Shown here: piece after piece, positions 7,852-16,231 of the stretch
Layout of the letters: every line of letters starts with the position of its first letter
Numbering within the stretch: the stretch's first letter is position 1
NCBI GenBank assembly: GCA_020637295.1
Contig: JACJWF010000001.1
Span: 496,001 to 560,000, forward strand
DNA from: Acidimicrobiaceae bacterium
GTDB taxonomy: Bacteria > Actinomycetota > Acidimicrobiia > Acidimicrobiales > Ilumatobacteraceae
DNA length: 64,000 nt
Direction of reading: 5' to 3'
Notes under the pieces: generated by a model
What the model was told of the DNA's origin: nothing
The model's input: the letters and a program-made list of their open reading frames with translations, nothing else
The model's database searches: none
Translations under genes and position numbers: made by a program

Positions 7852-9252
7852 TCAGCCGCGGTAGCTGGCGAGGTCGTCGAGGATCTCGAGGAGCGCGGCG
7901 GGGTCCGTCGACGGGTGGACCACGCAGATCCGCAGGCAGGGGAGGCCCTGCCATGAGGTCGGGATGACCAGCCAGCGGCCCTCGGTGGCCCGGCGCTTGC
8001 TCCACTCCAGGTACTGCTCCCTCGTCCAGCCGTCGACGGTGAACAGCACCACCGAGAGGTGGGGGTCGAGCAGCAGGGTGAACCCGGGGCGCTCCGCCAC
8101 GGCGTCGGCGAACGCCCGTGCCGTGGCGATGGTGGTGTCGATGGCCGCGGCGTAGGCGTCCGTGCCGTAGGTGGCGAGGGAGAACCACAGCGGCAGGCCG
8201 CGGGCCCGGCGGGAGAGGTGGTAGGCGTAGTCGGCCGGGTTCCACTCGCCGCGGTCCACCGCGTCGAGGTAGTCGCCGTGCTGGGCGTGGGCCGCCGCCG
8301 CGGGAACCGGGTCGCGGTAGACCAGCGCGGCGCTGTCGTAGGGGGCGAACAGCCACTTGTGCGGGTCGACGCCGAAGCTGTCCACCCGCTCGATGCCGGC
8401 GAAGGAGGCCTGCGCCGTGGGGGAGGCCAGTGCCGCCAGGCCGTAGGCGCCGTCCACGTGCAGCCACAGGCCGCGCTCGTCGCAGACGTCTGCCACGGAG
8501 CCCAGTTCGTCGATGGTGCCCGAGTTGGTGGTGCCGCCGGTGGCCACCACGGCGAACACGTCACTGCCGTCGCCGAGGTGGGCGGCCTCGTGCGCCTCCA
8601 GCGCAGCCCGGAGCGCCTCGCCCGTCATCCGGCCCTGGGCGTCGATGTCCACCGGCAGCACGTTGCAGTCCATCACCCGCGCCGCCGCCCGCACCGAGGC
8701 ATGCACCTCCCGCGTCGCGGCGATGGTGCCGCGGGCGTCGCTGCCGGTGCGCTCGCGGTGCACGTAGCGGGCGGTCACGAGCGCGCTGAGGTTCGCCGCG
8801 GAACCGCCGCTGACGAACACCCCACCCGCCGACGGGGGCAGACCCGCCAGGTCGGCCAGCCAGCGCAGCGCCCGGTTCTCGGCGGCGATGGCGCCCGCCC
8901 CGCCCTCCCACGCACCGGCGAAGATGCTGGACGCGCTGAGCACCAGGTCGAACATGGTGGCCGCGTTCGAGGGCGCCGTGGGCACGTAGGCCAGGTTCAT
9001 CGGGTCGTCCATCGGCCGGCAGGCGGGCAGCAGCACCTCGCGGAACAGGCGCAGCGCGGCGTGCCCGCCGATGCCCTCGGGGGTCACCGTGTCCGCCACC
9101 GCGTCCACCACGCCGGCCGCGTTGCCGGGTCCCCACGTGGTGTCCTTCGGCAGCTTCAGCCGCTCCACCGCGTACCCGATGAGGGAGTGGGCGAGGAGGT
9201 CCGTGCGGGAGGACCACACGTGGAGGACGTCAGCGGTGTCTCGGGTGCTCAC
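7852..9252 (-). CDS. Group II PLP-dependent amino acid decarboxylase
   Basis: A 466-aa protein with VSGGSAANLSAL, HVDGAYG (Asp267, pyridine-nitrogen contact) and DPHKW with the PLP lysine Lys299. This is the aromatic-L-amino-acid/glutamate decarboxylase fold. The sequence looks closer to the aromatic/tyrosine branch, but the substrate is not decidable. The GTG start lies 18 nt from the divergent lipoprotein ATG, so the two promoters overlap. Confidence 0.88.
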   Translation of the reverse strand: MSTRDTADVLHVWSSRTDLLAHSLIGYAVERLKLPKDTTWGPGNAAGVVDAVADTVTPEGIGGHAALRLFREVLLPACRPMDDPMNLAYVPTAPSNAATMFDLVLSASSIFAGAWEGGAGAIAAENRALRWLADLAGLPPSAGGVFVSGGSAANLSALVTARYVHRERTGSDARGTIAATREVHASVRAAARVMDCNVLPVDIDAQGRMTGEALRAALEAHEAAHLGDGSDVFAVVATGGTTNSGTIDELGSVADVCDERGLWLHVDGAYGLAALASPTAQASFAGIERVDSFGVDPHKWLFAPYDSAALVYRDPVPAAAAHAQHGDYLDAVDRGEWNPADYAYHLSRRARGLPLWFSLATYGTDAYAAAIDTTIATARAFADAVAERPGFTLLLDPHLSVVLFTVDGWTREQYLEWSKRRATEGRWLVIPTSWQGLPCLRICVVHPSTDPAALLEILDDLASYRG

Positions 9253-9257
9253 TCGCC

Positions 9258-9263
9258 TAGTCT
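9258..9263 (+). promoter_or_regulatory. -10 box (TAGTCT) for a leaderless transcript
   Basis: TAGTCT ends 7 nt before ATG 9271. The same TAnnnT-N6/7-start layout recurs across the window. Confidence 0.45.
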
Positions 9264-9270
9264 GGCCCGC

Positions 9271-10308
9271 ATGACACGGGCGGTACAGCGGTTCGGTGGG
9301 TTCGGCATGGCGGCAGCGATGGTGCTGCTGGCGGGGTGTGGCGGTGGCGGTTCGTCGTCGGCGACAACGGCCGTGGCCACCAGCACGCCCGGCGACACGG
9401 CCACCACGGCGGCACCCGCCGCCTCCGACCCGACGGCCACGGAGGCCCCGACCACGCTCGCGCCGACCACCACTGTGCCCCACGACCCGTGGAGTGTGAC
9501 GGCTGCCGACGACCTCGCCGCGCTGCTCGCGGCGCGTGAGGGCACCGGCACGGTGGACGTGTTCCGTGACCTGTTCGGCCTGCCGGTGGAGATCGAGTGG
9601 CCGGCGGACGCCGCACTCACCGACACCATGGTGGACGTGCAGCCGGCCGGTGACGGCACCTGGAGCGTGCGGCTGTCGCTGGCCGCCGCGACGATGGAGA
9701 CGCCCGAGGCGCTGGAGGCCACGCTCAGCGGGTTCGCCGATGAGCGCTTCGCGTTCGCCTCGCGGGTGGTCAGCACGCTGGATTCGGGTGTGTGGGTGAA
9801 CCTCAACTACTCCGGCTCCGCCGCCGGGGAGGCGGACGGCTGGGACTACCTGGCCATCTCCATCGGGCCGGAGACCAGCTTCGGGTCCGGCACCGGCCGC
9901 AACGAGGTCACGCTCATCGTCGAGCGCCTCCTGCCGGCGTACCCGGCCGACCTCGCCTGGTTCCTCGTCGGCTGGATCGACGAGATGCCCGTGGCCGAAG
10001 GGCTGGAGCAGTCCACGATCAGCGCGTTCTCCACCGACCGGGGTGTGTGGCTGGAGACCGAGTTCACCGCCCCGGCCGACCAGTTCGAGGACCTCGTGGC
10101 GTTCTACGCCCAGGACCACTCCGGTGGCGCGCTGGACCTGTCCGACTCGTCGATGCCCGACGACCTCAGCACCATCGACCGCTTCGTCGCCGGGTTCTTC
10201 CCGACACTCGCCGGCTACGTCATCTGGGTGACGGTGGAGCGCGACCTAGCCGACCCGGACGCCGGTGTCACCGTGGCCCTGGAAGTCCGCGTGGAGCCTG
10301 AGGACTAG
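9271..10308 (+). CDS. Secreted lipoprotein, unknown function
   Basis: A 345-aa protein with a signal peptide ending in the lipobox LLAGC (Cys near residue 24), a Gly/Ser then Thr/Ala/Pro-rich linker to about residue 75, and a folded acidic domain with no family I recognise. The linker is typical of actinobacterial lipoproteins that reach away from the membrane. It has no Cys beyond the lipobox. It is divergent from the decarboxylase gene. Confidence 0.8.
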   Translation: MTRAVQRFGGFGMAAAMVLLAGCGGGGSSSATTAVATSTPGDTATTAAPAASDPTATEAPTTLAPTTTVPHDPWSVTAADDLAALLAAREGTGTVDVFRDLFGLPVEIEWPADAALTDTMVDVQPAGDGTWSVRLSLAAATMETPEALEATLSGFADERFAFASRVVSTLDSGVWVNLNYSGSAAGEADGWDYLAISIGPETSFGSGTGRNEVTLIVERLLPAYPADLAWFLVGWIDEMPVAEGLEQSTISAFSTDRGVWLETEFTAPADQFEDLVAFYAQDHSGGALDLSDSSMPDDLSTIDRFVAGFFPTLAGYVIWVTVERDLADPDAGVTVALEVRVEPED

Positions 10309-10322
10309 CGAGCAGTCGCTGG

Positions 10323-11300
10323 TCAGGCCAGGCCGGCGGTCTCGACGTGCTCGGCGCGCAAGGCCCGCCAGATGGCGGGGTACGACGCGTACTCGAAGCT
10401 GTCGTCCACGTAGCCGGCCTCGCACAGCGCGGCGTGCAGCGTGGGCAGGTTGCGGAACGGGATGCCGGAGTCCACATGATGGGCCAGGTGCAGGCCGATC
10501 CGGTACGGCACCACCATGAACCGCGCCACCGGGTGCTGACGGACGGTGTGGGTGGTGCGGCGGCGGTCCTTGGAGGCGTCCATCCCGCCGTGCTCGGCGA
10601 TGGAGCGCAGCCGGTTGATCACCCGCCACACGGTGAGGTACGGCGCGATCCAGAAGAACGGGTACAGCCACCAGTAGCCCGCCAGGATGGCCGCCGCGAG
10701 CATGACGGCCTGGACGGCGATGATCTTCCAGAACGTGGCGCGCACCTTGCCGTCCTTGCTGCGGGCGCTGCGGAAGAACTGGGCCAGCAGCTTCACGCCG
10801 GTGCGGCCGGTGGCGTCGCGGACGAGCTTGCGGCGGAAGCTGGCCGGGCCGATCGGGTAGCCGATGTACAGCGGCAGGTCGGGCTCGTCGGCGCCGAACT
10901 CCTCGCGGTGGTGGGCGGCGTGCACCCGGCGGTAGCCGTCGGTGTTCGTCAGCGACGGGTAGCCCAGCAGCCAGCGGCCGACGAAGTCGTTGAGGCGGCG
11001 GTTGGAGAACAGCAGCCGGTGGGCGGCGTCGTGCATCAGCGACAGGTACTGGGCGAACGTGCGGCCCATCAGCACGAACGTGAACGGCCACGACCACGGG
11101 CCGAGGGCGACGGTGGCCCACACGACGGCGGCCGTCTGCACGTAGAGGAACAGCACGGACCAGGCGTTGCGCCAGCTGGGGATGCGCCGCAGCTCCTCAC
11201 GGAACGCGGGCTGGGGCCGGCCGTCGGCGCGGATCCGTTCGGTCTCGCGGCACTCCGGCAGTGATGCCGGCACCATGCCGCCCATCAGCGTGCTGCGCAT
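10323..11300 (-). CDS. Membrane fatty acid desaturase-type di-iron enzyme
   Basis: A 325-aa protein with three histidine boxes, HDAAH (90-94), HAAHH (127-131) and HLAHH (271-275), and hydrophobic segments near 48-68, 75-90 and 195-222. This is the integral-membrane desaturase/hydroxylase superfamily that uses O2 and a di-iron centre on lipids. It resembles uncharacterised actinobacterial members, so the substrate could be a fatty acyl chain or another lipid. An upstream in-frame start is possible, but ATG 11300 fits. Confidence 0.88.
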   Translation of the reverse strand: MRSTLMGGMVPASLPECRETERIRADGRPQPAFREELRRIPSWRNAWSVLFLYVQTAAVVWATVALGPWSWPFTFVLMGRTFAQYLSLMHDAAHRLLFSNRRLNDFVGRWLLGYPSLTNTDGYRRVHAAHHREEFGADEPDLPLYIGYPIGPASFRRKLVRDATGRTGVKLLAQFFRSARSKDGKVRATFWKIIAVQAVMLAAAILAGYWWLYPFFWIAPYLTVWRVINRLRSIAEHGGMDASKDRRRTTHTVRQHPVARFMVVPYRIGLHLAHHVDSGIPFRNLPTLHAALCEAGYVDDSFEYASYPAIWRALRAEHVETAGLA

Positions 11301-11309
11301 GCTGCGAGC

Positions 11310-11720
11310 CTACTCCCGGCGGTCGTCGGCGGTCCGGCCGAGGAGGTCCTCCTTCCACGCCCTGAAGCGGTGGTGCACGACGCCGCTCGGGCCGGCGCCC
11401 TCGCCGTTCGCGTCACCGTCGGCAGGGCGCAGGCGGTAGCGGCACTGGCGATCCACGTCGGCGGCATCCACCGCCAGGTACCACGCGTCGCCCACGGCCG
11501 GGCCGGCCCGCCACAGGAGCCACGGCCCGATGCGCCGCTTGTACTCGGCCACCGGGCGGCCGTCCAGGTCGTCGCCCAGGGTCAGCAGGGCAGGCGGCGC
11601 TTCCACCCAGGCGGTGGCCATGATGTTGCGGTCCCGCGTGGGCGTGGCGGGCAGGTCGGCGGTGTGGACCGGGGTGTGGTCCTCGGGGCGGTCGTGGTAG
11701 GCGAGTGGCTCACCAGCCAC
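11310..11720 (-). CDS. Conserved hypothetical protein
   Basis: A 136-aa soluble protein with aromatic residues (GPWLLWRAGPAVGDAWYLAVD) and an Arg-rich C-terminus (RQCRYRLRPADGD...HHRFRAWKEDLLGR). No family recognised. The GTG start overlaps the stop region of the MBL-hydrolase gene by 11 bp, so the two are co-translated, and a linked role is likely. Confidence 0.7.
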   Translation of the reverse strand: MAGEPLAYHDRPEDHTPVHTADLPATPTRDRNIMATAWVEAPPALLTLGDDLDGRPVAEYKRRIGPWLLWRAGPAVGDAWYLAVDAADVDRQCRYRLRPADGDANGEGAGPSGVVHHRFRAWKEDLLGRTADDRRE

Positions 11721-12324
11721 GCGCCACCCACTCCTGCAGGTGCGGGCGCTCGGCGCCGATCGTCGTGCTGACGCCGTGGCCGGGCATCACGATGGTCTCG
11801 GCCGGCATGGTGAACAGCTTGCTGTCGATGGAGTCGATGATCGTGGCGAAGTCGCCGCCCTCGAAGCTGGTGTTGCCCGGCCCACCGGGGAAGAGCGTGT
11901 CGCCGGTGAAGAGGAGCGGTGCGCCCTCCACCCGGAAGCTCACCGAACCGGGCGTGTGGCCGGGGTTGTGGATGGCGTGCAGCCGCAATCGCCCGACCTC
12001 GATGACCTCGGCGTCGTCGATGAACACGTCGTAGCCCACGTCCTTCAGCATCGGGGCGTCCTCGCTGGTGACGGCCACCTCGTACCCGGCCTCGCGGATG
12101 GCCGGCACGGCCTGGATGTGATCCCAGTGGCCGTGGGTCTCCAGCACCCGGCGCACCCCCAGGCGGGTGCACATCTCCAGCAGTTGCTCGTGCTCGTTGG
12201 CCGCGTCGATCAGCACCGCGTCGCCCGTCTCCCGGCAGCGCAGCACGAACACATTGTTGTCGTACGGCCCCACCACCACCCGGTGGATCTCGAGGCGGCT
12301 GTCGGCCCAGTGCAGCGTCGTCAT
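11710..12324 (-). CDS. Metallo-beta-lactamase-fold hydrolase (glyoxalase II-like)
   Basis: A 204-aa protein with ETHGHWDHIQ carrying the H-x-H-x-D-H zinc motif, further ligands in NPGHTPGS and FTGDTLF, and a final PGHG. The small size and motif order suit a thioesterase/glyoxalase II or persulfide dioxygenase-like enzyme. The ATG lies 7 nt after a -10-like TAGCGT (12332-12337, minus strand), so it is probably leaderless. The amidase gene diverges across the tandem repeat. Confidence 0.9.
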   Translation of the reverse strand: MTTLHWADSRLEIHRVVVGPYDNNVFVLRCRETGDAVLIDAANEHEQLLEMCTRLGVRRVLETHGHWDHIQAVPAIREAGYEVAVTSEDAPMLKDVGYDVFIDDAEVIEVGRLRLHAIHNPGHTPGSVSFRVEGAPLLFTGDTLFPGGPGNTSFEGGDFATIIDSIDSKLFTMPAETIVMPGHGVSTTIGAERPHLQEWVARGW

Positions 12325-12331
12325 GCCCCGC

Positions 12332-12337
12332 ACGCTA
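12332..12337 (-). promoter_or_regulatory. -10 box (TAGCGT) of the MBL hydrolase
   Basis: TAGCGT on the minus strand ends 7 nt before ATG 12324. It is consistent with a leaderless transcript and lies next to the tandem palindromic repeat. Confidence 0.45.
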
Positions 12338-12342
12338 CTCAC

Positions 12343-12452
12343 GCAAGTTGGCGGTGAGATGCGGTACGACCGCACGTGAACGCCAACTTGCGGCGGGCGG
12401 GTGGCAAGTTGGCGGTGAGATGCGGTAGGACCGCACGTGAACGCCAACTTGC
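12343..12452. repeat. Tandem 49-bp imperfect palindromes in a divergent promoter region
   Basis: Two nearly identical 49-bp units, 12343-12391 and 12404-12452, are spaced 61 bp apart and differ at one base (TACGA/TAGGA). Each is an imperfect palindrome with arms GCAAGTTGGCG and CGCCAACTTGC and inner arms GTGCGGT-like. They fill the gap between two divergent genes, so they may be a double operator or a structured repeat. Confidence 0.85.
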
Positions 12453-12453
12453 G

Positions 12454-12459
12454 TAGGGT
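12454..12459 (+). promoter_or_regulatory. -10 box (TAGGGT) of the amidase gene
   Basis: TAGGGT ends 7 nt before GTG 12467 and sits directly after the second palindrome. It supports GTG 12467 over the in-frame GTG 12437, which lies inside the repeat. Confidence 0.45.
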
Positions 12460-12466
12460 CCGGGGT

Positions 12467-13870
12467 GTGAACGATCGGACCAGTGACCCGACACTGTGGA
12501 GCGCGACGGAGCAGGCGGCGGCCATCCGGGAACGGCGGCTGGGCAGCGAGGAACTGCTGGACCTGTTCCTGGCCCGCATCGACGACGTCGACCCAGCGGT
12601 GAACGCCGTCTGCACGCTGGACGCGGACCGCGCCCGCACCCGGTGTCGCGCGGCCGATGCCGCAGCGGCCCGTGGCGAGTGGTGGGGGCCGCTGCACGGC
12701 CTGCCGATCACGGTGAAGGACGCCATCGACACCGAGGGCATCCGCTCCACCGGCGGTGCCACCGTGCTGGCCGACCGCATCGCGCCAGCGGACGCTCCCG
12801 CCGTCGCCCGGCTGAAGGCAGCGGGCGCCGTCGTGTTCGGCAAGACGAACCTGCCGGAATGGAGCGGCGATTGGCAGAGCCACAACGAGATGTTCGGCAC
12901 CACCAACAACCCGTGGGCCACGGACCGCACGCCGGGCGGGTCCAGCGGGGGAGCGGCCGCGGCGGTTGCCTGCGGGATGACCAGCTTCGAGCTCGGCACG
13001 GACATCGGCGGCTCGGTGCGCGTGCCCTCGGCGTTCTGCGGGGTGTACGGCCACAAGCCGAGCTTCGGCGTCATCCCCACATTCGGATATCTCGATGAAC
13101 CCAGCGGCGGGGCGGTGGAGAGCGACGTGAACACGTTCGGCCCGATCGCCCGCAGCGCCGCCGATCTGCGCCTGCTGCTGGACATCCTGGCCGGCCCACA
13201 CGGCCCGGCGGCCACCGCCTGGCGACTGGACCTGCCGGACACCGACATCACCGGCCTGGCCGGCCTGCGCATCGCCGCGTGGATCGACGAGCCGGCTCTG
13301 GAGGGCGATGCGGCGATGACCGCCACACTCCACGCTGCGGTCGACGCCGCCGAGGCTGCGGGCGCGCTGGTGGACCGCGCCGCCCGCCCGGACATCGACG
13401 TCGACCGGATGTGGAAGCTCGGCGCCCGCATGATCGGCGCCGCCGTGAGCGTCAGCGACGAGGACCAGGAGGACGGGCTGACCCACCAGCGCTGGCTGCG
13501 GATGGACCGCGAGCGGGCGGGTCTGCGTGCCGCCTGGGCCGCCCTGTTCGAACGGTTCGACGTGGTGCTCTGCCCGGTGGCCGTCGTCCCGGCCTTCCGT
13601 CACCTGCAGGAGGGCCGGTGGGACACGCGCACCATCACCGTCAACGGTCGCGAGCGGCGCTACACGGAGATCGAAGGCTGGCCGGCGCTGGTGGGTGCGG
13701 CCTACCTGCCCAGCACGTCCACCCCCGTGGGCCGCACCGCCGAGGGCCTGCCGGTGGGCATCCAGGTGGTGGCCCCGTTCCTCCACGACCGCCGGGCCAT
13801 TGCCGTGGCCGAGGCCCTGACGCGAACGATCGGCGGGTACGGGCACCCGCCGATCGTCCTCTCCCCCTGA
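12467..13870 (+). CDS. Amidase-signature family hydrolase
   Basis: A 467-aa protein with the Ser-cisSer-Lys triad visible: Lys84 in TVKDAID, Ser159 in GGSSGG and Ser183 in TDIGGSVR. It hydrolyses an amide. There is no GatB or GatC next to it, so it is unlikely to be the tRNA amidotransferase subunit. The substrate is unknown. Confidence 0.92.
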   Translation: MNDRTSDPTLWSATEQAAAIRERRLGSEELLDLFLARIDDVDPAVNAVCTLDADRARTRCRAADAAAARGEWWGPLHGLPITVKDAIDTEGIRSTGGATVLADRIAPADAPAVARLKAAGAVVFGKTNLPEWSGDWQSHNEMFGTTNNPWATDRTPGGSSGGAAAAVACGMTSFELGTDIGGSVRVPSAFCGVYGHKPSFGVIPTFGYLDEPSGGAVESDVNTFGPIARSAADLRLLLDILAGPHGPAATAWRLDLPDTDITGLAGLRIAAWIDEPALEGDAAMTATLHAAVDAAEAAGALVDRAARPDIDVDRMWKLGARMIGAAVSVSDEDQEDGLTHQRWLRMDRERAGLRAAWAALFERFDVVLCPVAVVPAFRHLQEGRWDTRTITVNGRERRYTEIEGWPALVGAAYLPSTSTPVGRTAEGLPVGIQVVAPFLHDRRAIAVAEALTRTIGGYGHPPIVLSP

Positions 13871-13876
13871 ACGGGG

Positions 13877-14290
13877 TCAGTGTGCCGTTTTGAAGAACGG
13901 CGGTGGCACCTCGGTGAGCAGCCGCGTCTTGGGGCAGCTCACCTTGCGGCCGGCGTCGCACTTGGGGCAGTGGTACTCCGTGGTGCCGGGCTCCAGCCAG
14001 AGGGTGGTGTTGCACGTCGGGCAGGTCTGCTGCCAGATCGCACACTCCACGTCCGCCAGCCGGTTGGAGTGCAGCGGGCAACCGTGCCCGTGACACACCG
14101 GGAAGCGCTCGTCGGCGACGATGGCGTTCTCGGGGCACTTGCCCACACACACCATGCAGTCGTCGCACGTGTACGGGTCGATCTCGAACACGCCGAGGAA
14201 CGAATCCGTCTTCATGAGCGCGCCGGAGTGGCACGAGAAGTCGCACGCGCCGCAGCCGATGCAGCGGTCCTGGCGGACCATCAGGCTCAT
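13877..14290 (-). CDS. 2x[4Fe-4S] ferredoxin with an added cysteine-rich zinc-ribbon tail
   Basis: A 137-aa protein. Residues 10-20 read CxxCxxCxxxC and residues 42-53 CxxCxxCxxxCP, a classic two-cluster ferredoxin. After that come CHGHGC, CPTC, CPKC and another CP, forming one or more zinc-ribbon-like knuckles that ordinary ferredoxins lack. It is the last gene of a four-gene cluster with a di-iron ferritin-like protein, so its likely job is to feed electrons to that enzyme. Confidence 0.85.
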   Translation of the reverse strand: MSLMVRQDRCIGCGACDFSCHSGALMKTDSFLGVFEIDPYTCDDCMVCVGKCPENAIVADERFPVCHGHGCPLHSNRLADVECAIWQQTCPTCNTTLWLEPGTTEYHCPKCDAGRKVSCPKTRLLTEVPPPFFKTAH

Positions 14291-14505
14291 GACGCCGCGC
14301 CCTCCGGCACCACCGGGTTCTGGGGGTGGAACTTGCGCAGTTCACCCATGCACTCGGTGTGCACCCAGGGGGCGACGTCCACACGGGTGGCGGCGGTGGT
14401 GAGGACGTACTGGCCCTTGTCGGCGTTCCACTCCCACCAGCCGTAGGGCACGTCCACGACCTTGTTGATCGGCTTGTTGCAGTGCGGGCAGATCGGTGCA
14501 TCCAT
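14287..14505 (-). CDS. Small zinc-binding-type protein
   Basis: A 72-aa protein with CPHC at residues 6-9, then aromatic residues (YGWWEW) and HTEC later, giving a probable Cys/Cys/His/Cys zinc site. No family recognised. Its stop overlaps the ferredoxin start (ATGA), so the two are translated together. It lies 22 nt downstream of the SCP2-like gene. Confidence 0.72.
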   Translation of the reverse strand: MDAPICPHCNKPINKVVDVPYGWWEWNADKGQYVLTTAATRVDVAPWVHTECMGELRKFHPQNPVVPEGAAS

Positions 14506-14527
14506 GGTGTCGGGTCCTCTCGGGTGC

Positions 14528-14962
14528 TCAGCCGGCCGCCACGGCACTGCGGGCCGCGCCGTCCAGGTATTCCTGCAGGGTCTGGTTGAACCGCGAGAAC
14601 TTGTCGACGCCCATCGGGTCGTCGCCACGCAGGCGGATCTCCGTGCCCAGCAGCGCCAGGCTGTTGATGGTGAGGCGGCCACTGGCCGAGCCGTTCTGGG
14701 CGATGTCGTCGAACATCACCTGCCAGGCGGCGAAGGGGCCGTCCAGCCAGAAGTCCGCCAGGTGGGCCTCGTCGGCCGGCACCTGGTCGACGGCCTCGCA
14801 CTGCAGGCCCTCGAAGCGCACCCGCACGGCGAAGTCACCGTCGGCCTTGCGCATGACCAGGGCGGCCACCATGTCCGCATCGCCGAGGATGCGGAAGCGG
14901 TCGGGCTCGGCGTTCATCACGTCGGCCATTCCGGCGAAGAAGGTTTCGGAATCGATACGCAT
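14528..14962 (-). CDS. SCP2-like (sterol-carrier type) small protein
   Basis: A 144-aa protein whose pattern of strands (FRILGDADMVAALVMRKADGDFAVRVRFEGLQC) followed by a helix and SGRLTINSLALLGTEIRL suggests an SCP2-like lipid-binding fold. The assignment is weak. It sits 12 nt after the ferritin-like gene and could present a hydrophobic substrate to it. Confidence 0.6.
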   Translation of the reverse strand: MRIDSETFFAGMADVMNAEPDRFRILGDADMVAALVMRKADGDFAVRVRFEGLQCEAVDQVPADEAHLADFWLDGPFAAWQVMFDDIAQNGSASGRLTINSLALLGTEIRLRGDDPMGVDKFSRFNQTLQEYLDGAARSAVAAG

Positions 14963-14974
14963 CGGGGTGCCTCC

Positions 14975-16078
14975 TCAGTTCGCCAGGACGGTCTCGGGGT
15001 CGATGCCGAGCAGGTCGAGCGGCAGGGTGGTGCGGTGCAGGCGGCTGATGCCGGCGCGTTCGCAGCGGGCCAGGTAGCTGGTGAACTGCTTGCGCTGGAG
15101 CTCGATCTGCAGCGGGAAGCCCTTGTCCTCCACGTGCTCCACGCCGCCGCCCAGCAGCACGGCCAGCGCCGTCCCGAAGTCCTGGTTGGTGCCGAAGGCG
15201 GTGAGGACGGCCTCGCCGTGGTCCAGCGCCTCGTGGATCTCCTCGGCCACGTCGGGGTCCTGCTCCACCGCGTAGCGGATGTGCATGGTGCCGTAGGCCA
15301 CGTGGCGGGCCTCGTCCTGCATGGCCATGCGGAACATCCGCTTCTCCACCGGCGACGGCGAGATCAGTTCGCCCATGCGGAAGATGTCCAGGATGAAGCC
15401 CTCGCCCAGCAGGTGCATCAGCGCCGTGGCCTGGGTGTAGGTCTTGGCCTCCAGGATGGTGCGCAGCAGGCCCTCGCTCTGGCCCCGGCTCATCAGCAGG
15501 CCGCCGCCGTTGGCCAGCGCCCGCTTCCGGAACACCTCGGCGTGGCGGGCCTCGTCCATGATCTGGGTGCAGAGGAACATCTTGGCTTCGATGAAGTCGT
15601 GGTTCATCCGCCACATCCACTTCGCCGGCAGGTCGCTGGCGATCATCTCCACCTCGGTGAGCGTGGTGCAGACCTGGCACATGGCATGCTCGAGGTCGCT
15701 CGGCAGCTCGGGCAGCTCGTTCCACGGGATGTCGCGGGTGGCGCTCCACTGGCGGGCCACGGCCTCTTCGTACAGCTCGACCACGTTGTCGGCCCAGACG
15801 TCGCTCTTCTTGTTGAGGATGTAGCCCATGTCGGGCGTGTCCGGGTCCACGTCGGCGCCGCGGGGCGCCATGGAGCGGTGCGGCGGGTTGTCGGGCACCT
15901 CGCCGTAGCTGCCGACGGCGATGTCCATCATCGTCAGGCCACGGGGGCCGGGCTTGGGCTTGACGCCCCATTCGCTCTTGGCGCCGCGCAGCCACTTCCA
16001 GTCCAGCGGAGCGCCGATCGGGGAGACATCGGGAAGGCCCTCGTAGTTGCTCGAGGACGGGTTCTCGGTGACGGTCAT
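14975..16078 (-). CDS. Ferritin-like di-iron protein, probable oxygenase
   Basis: A 367-aa helical protein with two copies of the di-iron motif D/E-E-x-R-H (DEARHAEV and DEARHVAYG) and additional Glu residues in helices (TLTEVEMIAS, EAKMFLC). Duplicated ExxH motifs bind a carboxylate-bridged di-iron centre, as in R2-like or AurF-type N-oxygenases. The family exists in actinobacteria, but I know of no assigned function. It leads the four-gene cluster with SCP2-like, Zn and ferredoxin proteins. GGAGG lies 9 nt before ATG 16078. Confidence 0.83.
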   Translation of the reverse strand: MTVTENPSSSNYEGLPDVSPIGAPLDWKWLRGAKSEWGVKPKPGPRGLTMMDIAVGSYGEVPDNPPHRSMAPRGADVDPDTPDMGYILNKKSDVWADNVVELYEEAVARQWSATRDIPWNELPELPSDLEHAMCQVCTTLTEVEMIASDLPAKWMWRMNHDFIEAKMFLCTQIMDEARHAEVFRKRALANGGGLLMSRGQSEGLLRTILEAKTYTQATALMHLLGEGFILDIFRMGELISPSPVEKRMFRMAMQDEARHVAYGTMHIRYAVEQDPDVAEEIHEALDHGEAVLTAFGTNQDFGTALAVLLGGGVEHVEDKGFPLQIELQRKQFTSYLARCERAGISRLHRTTLPLDLLGIDPETVLAN

Positions 16079-16098
16079 TGTGGGAAACCTCCGAACAG

Positions 16099-16146
16099 CC
16101 GGGACCCCCTCCCGGCAATTGAGACAATCAGACGCTTTTCGTCTCA
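16099..16146 (-). promoter_or_regulatory. 5' region of the ferritin-like operon with two inverted repeats
   Basis: CCGGGA-CCCCC-TCCCGG (16099-16115) would form a leader hairpin just before the ribosome binding site. TGAGAC (16120-16125) and GTCTCA (16141-16146) form an outer repeat around GACG-CTTTT-CGTC. One may be an operator. Function inferred only. Confidence 0.35.
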
Positions 16147-16219
16147 CCGTTCCGAGTGGCCTGTGGCCGCGTTTCGGGACTTTGGTCCCAACCGCGCTCG
16201 CGGGCGCGAGCGGGGGCCG

Positions 16220-16225
16220 TAGGGT
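16220..16225 (+). promoter_or_regulatory. -10 box (TAGGGT) of trhA
   Basis: TAGGGT ends 6 nt before the ATG of the hemolysin III gene, the leaderless layout. Confidence 0.4.
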
Positions 16226-16231
16226 GCGGGC

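Noticed and set aside
12343..12452. CRISPR array
   Set aside because: Only two units, no unique spacers of regular size and no cas genes nearby. They are palindromic direct repeats in a promoter region.
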